Source of the DNA: Polytrichum commune
Taxonomy: Eukaryota > Streptophyta > Polytrichopsida > Polytrichales > Polytrichaceae
DNA length: 64,000 nucleotides
Direction: 5' to 3'
Assembly (NCBI GenBank): GCA_950295325.1
Contig: OX485805.1
Span: forward strand, 2,852,501 to 2,916,500
Both the position numbers and the translations under genes were made by a program. The notes beneath the pieces are model-generated. The model was not told the DNA's origin and searched no databases. It saw nothing but the letters and a program-made list of their open reading frames with translations. Positions 34,555 through 45,200 of the stretch are shown piece after piece (within the stretch, counting starts at the first letter, position 1; each line of letters starts with the position of its first letter).

Positions 34555-35695
34555 ACATTTTCAATCATTCTTATGCCTTGAATTAACCTTAATATTTAGT
34601 CATACCTATATAGAATAGACAATATGGTGGTGGTAGTGGTTGTTGTTGTGCTATTCTTCACAGTTGCCCACACTTGCGGTTAGGTGGGGGAACCACGTAA
34701 AATGGTGTGTCATACGCATGGGTGCAAAAAGTTGGGACAACACATGCCCATATTGGTTTCTTTACATAGAACTTGACTCTTTATGCGTGCAAAAGAGTGG
34801 AATATATATACACCTTATTTTCCTAGAAATGTCACTTGGAACCGCTTTGGTGATTATTTTGAAATTGGAAAAGTGTTTGAAAAGATCAAATTTGTCTACC
34901 TTTTAGATTTGCCTTTGAGTTAATGATCACTTTTAGGCTTTAGGATTTCTATATTATCACTATGACCATAGAGTTTGTATAATGTGTTTTTTAGTTTGTC
35001 ATAGATATCATTATATTCGGTAATCGGAGACTTTTTGATGATTTTGAGACTTTTTAAGCACGCGCTTTTAAAATGTGGACCAATAATGACAACATAAAAA
35101 TTCCATATATTTTTAGTTTTGGTTACAATTATTAGACATAAATGCATCAAAGTGAAAAACAAATATGAAGCATACATGAAAACATTTGCGTATGAAATCA
35201 GAAATCGATGCCAATGGAAGGGAATGTGAGGAGAACAATTGCAAATTGAATCTATTTAATGGGCTTGAAATACAAATATAATGGAAATACCATTAATGTC
35301 TTGAAGACCTACAAATATAATAGATAACCAAGCACTACGTTTTACCCCTACACGCATTTAGGTATCAAGTAGACGTTTGTAGTCCCACTTGCGCGTCCCA
35401 CTATGTTTTTTGGCGGGTGTGTCCTTGTTTTTGGCGGCCTCCATGGCTTTGAAAATCTCCGGCCCGCGGTTGTATCCATGTTTGTTGACTGGACCGGAAT
35501 ATGTGTCGTTCTTTCATATATCCAGACGCACTCCCGAATTATACGAGGTGGTATTGTAAATAAAATGGCGTTTGCAAGAGGGAACGTCTTACACTTCTCC
35601 GGAGGGCCAAACAACGATTGGACTCGGAAGATGCAGCCTTGAGAGCGTGCTTATCCAATGAAGAACTCGAGGAGGGTTGGGCACCAAACGAGTGG
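34555..35695. other. 3' flank of the receptor kinase, no gene seen
   Basis: The first few hundred bases are probably the 3' UTR and AT-rich flank. From about 35350 the composition becomes more GC-rich and resembles retrotransposon sequence, but no domain could be recognised. Confidence 0.5.
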
Positions 35696-36670
35696 TGTCA
35701 TGCACCTCTCCATGAGGAGTTCCCGAAACATCATGGGCACAAGGAGGACCCCGGAATGACACCTAGGACTTGTGGCGCCATTGGTGAGAGGGCCCAAGTG
35801 ATCCTAGTGTGGGGGAGGGCCCCGGGCGTTGGGAACGCCTCCCACCCATGGAGACTAGGAGGCACAAGGGTAAGGCCATGAGCTTTGTGTAGCTTATGAC
35901 GTGTAGATTCTAGAATGCTCAAGAATACCTTAATCGGAGGTGTGAGCTAGGAGATATGGCAATTTGAGTGGGGCGTTGTCCCGGGACAGCGCCCTGGTAC
36001 AGCAGTGGCCTGGGAGTGGCTCTCGGGACTGCCAAGGTTTAAACAGGCATAACTTCCTCAATACTTGCCCAAATGGGGCAAGTGAGGGGTTCATTGGCAT
36101 TTAAGTGAATTGTAGATGAAGATGGACTAGTCGCTTGTTAGCATCAGAGATCACATAAAGAAGTTAAAATGGTCTGAAGCTATTGGGGGCTTCTAGGCCC
36201 AACAGCTAAGGGAAAATGTCTACTTGGCCCCAACTCTTGGTAGAGAGACAAAAGGTTTCTTGACGGTGGGGTAGGGGCCCCGCGTAGAGTCCTAGAGGCT
36301 TATATGGGTGAGGTGGTGTGGCCTCACCCACCCGAGGCCGAACGGCACGGCCTTCATGGGCATTGGCCCAATGTGACGCCATAGTTGCCTAGTACGCTTC
36401 GGGTTGTTGTAGTGTTGCTCCGGCAACGCGATGATCAGCATAGGATTGGACTTCCATGGATGGAAGTCCACATCTAGGAATTGGTTACCGATTAAGGGGT
36501 GAATCCTAAAAAGCAAAGTAGGAGGGTTGGTTCCCTTCTTATGAATTATAAGGTCTGGGGTAGAAGGAGCTAACCATTTCCATGGCGGAATGCGAAGGGT
36601 TAGCGCTCGTGACCCTTGCTAGAGATGAAAATCGGCAAGTTTATTAAGGGGGCTAGCAAGGGTTGCAACA
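35696..36670 (+). mobile_element. 5' LTR of a Gypsy-type retroelement derivative
   Basis: A 975-bp long terminal repeat starting TGTCATGCACC and ending GGGTTGCAACA (TG...CA). It is followed after two bases by a primer-binding site. A related, truncated copy in the same orientation starts at 39840, and a third 3' fragment lies on the minus strand at 55000-55357. Flanking target duplications could not be checked because the second LTR is truncated. Confidence 0.75.
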
Positions 36671-36672
36671 TG

Positions 36673-36684
36673 TGGTATCAGAGT
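36673..36684 (+). promoter_or_regulatory. Primer-binding site (initiator tRNA-Met type)
   Basis: TGGTATCAGAGT begins two bases after the LTR end and matches the common plant retrotransposon PBS complementary to the 3' end of initiator tRNA-Met, apart from the last base (usually C). Confidence 0.8.
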
Positions 36685-36971
36685 AGGGTTCCAATTTTTG
36701 AGCTCGCATTTTGAGGGAAACATGGTGTGAGCCCTAAAACATGTGCCCACATGGGCGCTAAGCTTAGAATTGATTAAAGATGATTTTGGTTTTATTATTA
36801 TCTGGTTGAAACATAAAAAGAGTGATATTATGGGTAAAGGGTAGGATTGGGTGTTAGGTTGGAAAGGGTAGCCACATTCAAGATTATTGGGGAAAGAATA
36901 GACTAAGGGGAATAGGGAGTATGGCAGTTTGGTGAGGATTGGGTTTTATTGACCGAATTAGGCTTGGGAGG

Positions 36972-37531
36972 CACAGGTAGGTCACTCTAAGGCATTTTGT
37001 GCATCACGTGCGGCCGGGGTTTTTTTGTTTTGGGGCTATTTACCTTCAAGGGCTGAATTAAAGCCTCCCTATAATTACTTAAATTTCAAAAATGGCCCAT
37101 TTGTTTGCACCCTTCCATTACTTATATTGTCCAAGTCACTGCAATTTTTTGTACTCTATATTCCTTTTAAGTAATAAAAGCTAATCTACTTCCTAACGCA
37201 TTGACGAGTGTTAAGGGAAACCATGGAAACAAAGAAGGGTGCAAACAGTAATATCATTGCAAATAAAGTTATGAAGAAAACACATAGGAGACCATAGCAA
37301 ACATACTAAACATACCTTCTAGGATCCTTATCTTCAGCCCCTATATTAATTTTACAAAAAAATAATGGCCCACATTTTATGTCCATCTTACTTACTTATA
37401 ATGGGATTGTCTACATTTAATGGCCCCTTCATTATTTGGAATTCCTTTATAATTTTTATTTCAAATGATTTTAATCCTCTCTATATTATACCGCACGTCG
37501 TTTTTAAAATGCACTAAGTGACCTACCCGTG
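36972..37531. mobile_element. hAT-type MITE, copy B, complete
   Basis: A 560-bp copy of the element at 4030-4598, differing by few substitutions and small length changes in the T and A runs near the left end. The left end reads CACAGGTAGGTCACT (one change from copy A) and the right end AGTGACCTACCCGTG. It is flanked by a perfect 8-bp duplication, TTGGGAGG, at 36964-36971 and 37532-37539. The unrelated duplications prove two independent insertions. Confidence 0.9.
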
Positions 37532-39261
37532 TTGGGAGGCCACCAATTAGCCTCATAGCCACTGCGGTTTAAGGGCAGGAACCGTTGGTTCAAGTTGATC
37601 TTCGAGCGGTGGGAGAGGATTAGGCAGCGAGAGGAAGAGAGCGGGGTTCTAGGTTTTTAGGGGCAACACCGTGTGGAAGAGAGAGGGGGCATGGGACTCT
37701 GCCGCAAGCAGCTGGAGGCTAATGCGAGGAGGCGGGGAGAGGTTGCGAGGACCGCACCTGCTGGTTCAAGGCGATAATGAGCGCATCTGGGACAGGTGCT
37801 CCCGGGAAGAAGGAGGAGATTCAGACTCGCCTCCGAGGAAGGCAGGAAGAGCATATTGAAGGTTCGGGGATGAGCCTGAGTCTTCCCGGACGAATTGGCG
37901 GAGTGGGGAAGATCTCAAAATGCACACCTGCATTGCCGAACAAATTTCCAGGAGCGCAAACACAATGCGAATTCACACTCGGAGGGTGGGACCTCACTTC
38001 CAGCATTCCTCATTGATTTAGTTTTAAATCCAGGGTGGAGGGATTGAGAATGAGGGAAGTAAAGTCAGTGGCTGGCAGCAGACGGAGCGCAGCTGCTGGG
38101 CGAGTGGTGGTATGAGTTCAGAGGAGTGCCGAAGAGGCCTCTGATCCCAGGGCAGTTCCGAGATCGGTCCAGGGAGGCAGCTGTCTGGGGATATTTGGGT
38201 GGAATTCTGGTCAATCTACCGAATGGCTGGTGGCCGCTAGCAGGAGGGGCGCAGTATGAGACCAGTAGCTTCGGCATAGTGCGAGCGCTGGAAAGGCCGA
38301 CTGGGTGGAGACTGGCAGTCCAGGGGCAACAGGGTAACAGGAGGGTATGACACATGAGGCCCATTCTGGCCGAAACTCTGAGATCCGAGGCTGCAGCCAG
38401 AAAAAATAAGCACTGGAGAAGCCGACTGGGTGGGCTGGGTTTTGATTTTTAGGTGGGGGTTAGTGAATCAATGTAGGATTAGGGGATTAGCATGCCAATT
38501 GCATAATGGGCATGGCTTTTAGCTTAGTGGGAATTAGTTAGGGAGTTGGCTACTTTAGGATTAGGGATTAGAGTTAGAATTGTTGGGTGTTCATGAGACC
38601 ATGGTGCATGGTAATGAGGCAAAGGAGAAAAATATTATTAAATGCTCATCACCTTGTGACTCGTGAATAAAGTTGTGTGTTCTATATCTCTAGTGTGGGA
38701 GGTTGGAATTGGGATCTCAAGGCCAATGTGGTCAGGGAAGTTCATGTGAGCCTGGGCTTCTACCCGGACTAGGATGCTTAAGGGGTGGGAGTTTAGGCCT
38801 CACACATGGCTATCAAACGTGCGGGTTATGATGGTGAGCCCGGGGTTTCCAAAAGGTTGTGATGCTCAAATTGGAACAAGAATCATGTACAAGTGGATTT
38901 TGACCACATCATTAATTGTAATGTCAATGGTGGGGATGATGGTGAATTTTGTAAGGAAAATTGAGGAGGCCTATGATAGGGCTCCCGCAAACCTCGAAAA
39001 GTATTCGGGGGCTAGAATACCGAATGCACCCAAAAGCTTGGACGGTAATAATATTGGATTGAAATTCCAATTCGATATGCTTAGAAGGTAATGATGTTGG
39101 AATGACCTTGGTGCAAATAAGGTGCCGGGGGACTCTTTAGGCCTTTGTAGGCAAAACTCACACCCAAATGAATGGTACATGTAAGATGGACGAGTTTTCT
39201 AAGAAATGCATCGTTTTAGGTGGGATTTCAAAAGTGGGTGGTAGATATCATGTTCAAATTT

Positions 39262-39540
39262 CCAAACCAAATCATATTTGTGCCGAAGATGGAATGTTAA
39301 ATGTTGGCTTGCGGACCAAACCAAATCATTTTTGTCTTGCAGACAAAATGTAAGAAGTTGGATTTGTGGTACTAAGCCAAATCATGTTTTTGCCGTGGAC
39401 GGAATGTTAGAATTGGCTTGGTGGTACCAAGCCAAAACATATTTGTGCCGCGGAAGGAATGCTAAAAGTTGGCTTTGCGGACCATGCCAAATCATATTGT
39501 TGCCGCGGACCGAATGTTAGATGATGGCTTTGTGGCCAAG
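39262..39540. repeat. 55-bp imperfect tandem repeat, 5 units
   Basis: The motif CCAAATCATATTTGTGCCG recurs, with its AAATCAT core at about 39269, 39323, 39379, 39434 and 39489, spacing 54-56 bp. Each unit continues GGAATGTTAGAAGTTGGCTT and TGTGGTACC with variations. It lies in the interior of the LTR derivative. Confidence 0.8.
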
Positions 39541-39839
39541 GCTAGTAACCTTAAGCCAAGGCCAAGTCTTTTGTATATCATGGCCCGAATCAATGGGAGA
39601 AATGTCTCATGGGTTGACAAAGAGGCTAGCACTCCTTCATGAGCCCAAAGCTCACAAAGGAGTTGGGGCTTGCCGACCGGTAGAGCGGGCAAGCCCACCA
39701 AGATGTAGTTTGCAAAGGGTGAACCGCATGAGGCAAAGGAGGTGGCGATGCATGTAACTTTTCAATGTGGGACATTGGATTTTTGTCAAGATTTCACACT
39801 ATGTGAAATAAATGAGGTGTTTGTTATTGTAAAGGTCAC

Positions 39840-40442
39840 TGTCACGCACCTCTTCATGAGGAGTGCCCACAACACCATGGGCACAAGGGGGAGCCCGGAG
39901 TGACACCCGGGACTTGTGGCGCCATTGGTGAGAGGGCCCAAGTACTCTTAGTGTGGGTGAGGGCCCCAGGTGTTGAGAACGTCTCTCACCCACGGAGACT
40001 AAGAGTCATGAGGGTAAGGCCATGAGTTATGAGTAACTTATGGCGGCAGAATTCTAGAATGCTAAGGAACACCTCAATCGGAGGAGCGAGCTAGGAGATA
40101 TGGCAATTGAGCTAGGAGATATGGCAATTTGAGTGGGGCGCTGTCCCGGGACATCACCCTGGGACAGCAGTGACCTGGGATTGGCGCCCAGGACTGCCAA
40201 GGTTTGAAGAGCCATAACTTCCTGAATACTTGCCCGAATGGAGCAAGTGAGGGATCCATCGGCATCTACACAAAGAATAGATGACGATAGAATGGTTTCT
40301 TAATAGCATCAGACATCATATGTAGAAGTTATGGTAGTCTGAAGCTGCTGGGGGGTTCTAGTCCCAACGGCTAAAAGAAAATGTCTACTTGGCCCCAACC
40401 CTGTAAAGAGACAAAATGATACTTAACGGTGGGGTAGGGGCC
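39840..40442 (+). mobile_element. Second LTR copy, truncated at its 3' side
   Basis: Matches the 5' LTR from its first base (TGTCACGCACC) to the position equivalent to 36279 (GGGGTAGGGGCC), then stops abruptly. An internal 21-bp duplication (GAGCTAGGAGATATGGCAAT plus one base) is present at about 40087-40128. What follows is minus-strand Gypsy pol. The missing right part of an LTR of this family is found on the minus strand at 55000-55357. Confidence 0.75.
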
Positions 40443-41327
40443 ATTCTTCCAAGTACTCCTTTGTCAATTTTTACTTTTTTTTATACTTGGGCTTCCTACA
40501 CTTGAGGATGCCCTCTTACCTCATGTTCCAAATAACCTCTTACAAGGTTGGGAGGTGCCCTATCACTTGCTTGCAATTGGGCCACAAGGTGTCTTCCTTA
40601 AATGGCTTTAATAATGAGACATGGAATGTCGGATGCAGTTTGATCTCGAGCGGTTATTCTAACTTATACATGTCCTTGACCACTCGTTGCACAATGGGAA
40701 ACCGAGCTCCTGTTTTGGACATGAACTTTGGAGTGAGGCCTTCGGGCAAGGGAAAGTTGTTCACATTCAACAACACCTTTTTGGCCCACCTCATTCTCCA
40801 CTTTGCGTTTTCCAACATTGATTTGCTCTTCGCGTAGCGCTTTTAGGCTTTCTCCACCAACAACTTGGTCATCTCCAAGACTTGTTCACGCTCCTTGGCC
40901 AAGTCCTCACCATCTTGGTTGAACTCTAGTGTTCAATGTGCCCCCTCGAGAGCTAGGTTAGTAGGTTGGAGCGCACTCCAAAAGCCACCATGAAAGACGC
41001 TTCCTTGGTCGCCGAGTGCGTGGCTACATTGTAACTAAACTCCGCTCGACCCACATAGTCCGCCCAATCTCTTTGGTCCGCCCCACCAAGTTCCTCAAGT
41101 ATTGTTTCAAGACTCCATTCACACGCTCCGTTTTTCCATCCGTTTGGGAATGGAAGGCCGTGCTAAACCTTGGTTTCATTTCGACCTCCTTAAAGAAATG
41201 CATTGAAAATGCACTTGTGAGCTTTGGATCTTGATCTGACACAATCACTCTTGGCAACCCGTGGTGCCTCAACCATCCTTTGAGAAAAGGCTATGCGGTC
41301 TCCAACGCGGTCGCGGTTCCCACAATC
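40443..41327 (-). pseudogene. Gypsy pol, integrase core remainder and C-terminal domain
   Basis: On the minus strand 41272-41024 encodes LRHHGLPRVIVSDQDPKLTS, TAFHSQTDGKTERVN and LKQYLRNLV: the second Asp and the Glu of the integrase DDE triad. Further left (about 40840-40500), in a broken frame, TPKFMSKTGARFPIVQRVVK, then HPTFHVSLLKPF, matches the SH3-like segment after integrase in Ty3/Gypsy elements. The coding sequence is cut at 41327 by the CACTA element and resumes at 54557. Several stops make it inactive. Confidence 0.8.
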
Positions 41328-41530
41328 CACTACTATAATGTAGGGGGTATAGCAACGTTTTCTAGCAACGCTCGGATTATAGCCCCACTTGATTGAGCAA
41401 ACGTTGCTGTCACGGGGGCTGGGGCGGGCTACGAAGTTTTCAAGCAACGTATGCGAGTTCCAATGGTCTGCCTCCGTTCCCAACGTTCCCGCGCTGCCAG
41501 CTGTTGAAGGTACTGCTCTACAGCAACCCC
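41328..41530. repeat. CACTA left end and subterminal repeats
   Basis: After the terminus, the motif GCAACGTT and relatives recur (AGCAACGTTTTCTAGCAACG, GCAAACGTTGCTG, AAGCAACGTATG). Such subterminal repeats are the usual binding sites of TNP1-type proteins; binding here is inferred from the family. Confidence 0.8.
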
Positions 41531-42229
41531 TAATTTAGGGATTTACCTTGCTCTTGCACAGCTTGGAGGTCGACCAACATACTAAATAGTGTTTAGGGCA
41601 TTTGTAACGGAACATCCCAGTTGTGAAAAAGTTTCACTATATTTGTTGATTTTGGACTTATTCGGCATTTTGAGACAGTAACAAATTTAAGAACATGGAT
41701 AAAATCAAACAGATATTGGAGAATGGTGTAAGATGTAAATACTTTGATGTTGGTGTTCATACCAAGAACCCAATTAAGAACTCATATCAAGATGCTTTAG
41801 GTAGGACGGCCCAAACATTATACCATGTTGTTGTGGTCCATATATTAATTTGAGACAAGAGAAAGTCTCAAACATTTCACAAATATAGTGATATTGATTT
41901 AATTTCTAATTTCTTCTATTGGCTTTTTGTTTCACAATAAACATAAAAGCTTCTAAGCCGAAGTCTGCAAAAAATTTCCAAAATGTAGTCCCCGTTCTTA
42001 TGGCTGCATATTCCATTAATAGCAATTCATAGTAAAAAAAACGTAGAGTTAGGAGAATCCCAATAACATATGGGGAATTCTATTTCATTAATTAAAACAT
42101 TCCGCACGGTGATCCCAATGATGTTGGGCACCCAACTCTCCAAATTATCCAAACGCAATACTATCCAAACATAGTTGTATTCTACCTAATTGCTATAAAC
42201 TTTTTCAACATCCAGAAGTAACATTGCGG
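41531..42229. other. CACTA left non-coding region, no gene
   Basis: AT-rich sequence between the subterminal repeats and the stop codon of the TNP2-type gene, presumably its 3' UTR and spacer. No further feature was recognised. Confidence 0.5.
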
Positions 42230-45200
42230 CTAGTCACTGCCTGACTCCCCTATATATTCCTCATTTCCGCTGTCAGACTCGGTCCCTGATATGGTCTCCT
42301 CTGATATTAACTGTTCTCCGATATATCTACGAACAACAGATCTATGCGTCACTGTTCCTATTCTTTGTGGCTCTTGCGATGCTACAACATTGACATCGAG
42401 CTCATGTTCGTAATCTTCCTCCTCTGACTCTGATTCTTGATCGTCATCATTCACTTCGTCATTTGACTCTGGTTCCTCATTCACAAAATCAACACTTATA
42501 GGCTCATTCTCTCCGTCGTTATTGGATACGCCAGTAACATCTTCTGGTACTGAACCCTCAACATCTTCATTGTCAATTTCACCGTCTATGCTACCACCTG
42601 CAGCTGGCCCACCTTTATAAACCACAGGGGTTGATCTTGGCTCCATTACTTTAATTAGACTCCAGCCCTTGTTGATTCTATCTGCGACAAAAAAAACTTG
42701 CTCGCAATCTTCTGGGTACATGAATGGTTCATGTGTTGGTAAGTGTGAAGGCAGGGTAGTTCTGGTTTTCACACGTAGGAAACCACATTCATCTTGTACT
42801 AAATTTGGAGATGCCCTGCGGGTTGAGTTGCTATCAAACCACTTTCCCTTCAGTAGGGTTACTTGGAAAGAGGTGAAATGAATTTGAACTATATTCTCTA
42901 TGCGCCCAAAATATTGTGTCGATGTACCTTCCTCACCATTTGAAGTGTCGTCATGAAAATGTGCACTAATTCCTATAAAAGGCCACAAAAGCCAATGTTA
43001 GATACAAATTTTTAAATTCCTCATAAAACCAAATAAAATAACCAATGTCAGTATATAACATAGAAACTTACCAGAGTCTTGTGTACTTTTGTTCACAGTT
43101 TCCCTTGCTTGTATGCGGAAAAATTTACCCTCAACCCACATATGGGTGAAGAAGCGCACCTTCTGATGAGGCCCTAGAGCTAGATGGTATTCGCGGTCAG
43201 ATATATTAATTCCCATGCCTATGAGTGCTTGGATTTGAGCCAATACCCACTCCTTGAATTCAGGAAGATTCTCCGGATCTTGGCCGTCGTATGTAGCTCT
43301 CCAGTGGGCCATTGCAGGGTCATTTCTAAGAACAAAATTGTGGGCTTGGTGTAGAAATGCCCGCCCAAGAGGGTCTCGATCCAACCTACGTAATTTATGG
43401 GATTTAGGCAATAACGACCCTGTCAGTTTGGGATCATCCCGTAAACGCCATAGTTGTGGTGACTCCGGAGATAAGCGGGTTGTGTATTCTGTGAGATAGT
43501 GCATCCCTTCAAAAAGGACATATCCTTCTGCCATAGATCCCTCTGGGCGTGCCATCTGTCTCACCCAGCCTTTCATGACTTTCATGTATCGCTCTAAATA
43601 GTACATCCACCGATAATGGATGGGACCAGCTAATTCCACCTCCTCGGGTAGATGCACGATCAGATGTGGTTGAATGTCAAAAAAACTAGGTGGTAAATGT
43701 TGCTCCATCAGACATACTAGCTCTGCTGCTTCATCCACCATGCTAGGCACTATTGCATTCAATATCTCTTTGGAACTCAACCACCGGAAAAATGCCCCAA
43801 GGCGGTAGATGATTTCTCTAATCTCTTTTGTCAAAAAACCTCTAATTGCTATAGGCAATAAATCGTGCAACAGATTGTGGTAATCATGTGTCTTCATTCC
43901 AGATATTCTATTCTCAGGGAACTTATATTGGAAGGAAGACCCATACCCACGAGGTGTTTTAATATTTTTCAAAATATCAATTACCTCCTCAAAGTCAGCT
44001 TTAGATAACACCCACGGAGCGGCCGCAGAGGTGTAAATGGAATTGCCGTTTGCATCCATTCCAGTCCGCTTTACATGCAAATGTGGCATGATGCCCATGG
44101 CGCCCATCTCCAGCCTTTGCTCCACTGAATTTGCTTTTGTGCCCTTTGCATTAGTAATAGTTTTGAACAAAGCGGAACACACATTCTTCTCAATGTGCAT
44201 GGGATCTAATAGATGAGGTATGAGGTGCTCCTGCGCAAAATTCAAAAATAAAATATTAGAAAACTTTCATCATACTGCCCAAAACAACCATAGCTTTTTT
44301 TATGAAATTAACATCCCAAGCAATTAAAGATTTTTTAATGTTTTTTCACACTCCTTATTTCTTACCGCCCAATACTCCAGCTCAAAAAAAATAGAACACC
44401 CCTTCATGCCGCTTCTCTCCATTGGTAGTGTGTCTTCTTCTACTTTTTCCCATTGCGCAAGCCATTGCCAACCACTCCACCTCTCTGGTGGCCCTAGACT
44501 TGGTTCCATTTTACCGTTGAAATTCTTCTTATATCGTTGATGTCTCCACTTGTGACCTCTAGCTAAGAACTTGCGGTGACCATGGTAAATGGTCTTCCCT
44601 AGATGCTCTGTGCCATATGATGGAACTTCTTCTGGACCGCATGGGGGGCATGCATAATAGCCTTGCGTTTGCAGTGATGATGTGACACCGTAACCAGGAT
44701 AATCGTGCATGGTCCACATCAACACCGCTCTTGCTACATATGAACGCTCTGCCTCATTTGCAATTGACATATCAGTCACTCTTGCACCATGCTCCCATAG
44801 ATTTTTCATTTCATCGATGAGTGGCCGGAGATACACATTAAAGTCCTTCACCTTTTTCTTCCCTTCATTGGATACAGACCACACGTGTGAACCCTTTGAG
44901 TGGTCCACCACTCTGCGGGATCACTTTTAGTTAGAATGTTAGCATTAAAAGTTAGAATTGATAGGGAATTTAGGAAAAATTAGTTCATTTAGCATTTAGC
45001 CTAGAAGAAGGAAGGTCAAAATGAAACTAAGTAGTGCTAGAAGATAGCAAAGTAGAAAAAATGTGCTAGCTAGTAAAAACAACTAGCTAAGCAAATATTA
45101 GTAGATGCTAGTTATTAAGCAAATGTTAGTAGATGCTAGCTAAGCAAGTGTTAGTTTATTAGTTAGTGTGAGGCACACAAGACTATTGGAGGTGTTTTAC

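Larger units (their letters stand above)
36685..39839 (+). mobile_element. Interior of the LTR derivative, no pol genes recognised
   Basis: Between the two LTR copies no gag, protease, RT, RNase H or integrase motif is visible. It contains the hAT MITE copy B, a GC-rich part (37540-38440) with overlapping short ORFs in several frames and no domain, a short ORF of unknown type (38774-39091) and a 55-bp tandem repeat (39262-39540). This layout suggests a large non-autonomous LTR derivative. Confidence 0.5.

Noticed and set aside
37657-38364. Overlapping ORFs in several frames as possible genes
   Set aside because: The region is GC-rich, which lengthens chance ORFs; none shows a domain, conserved motif or splice structure.
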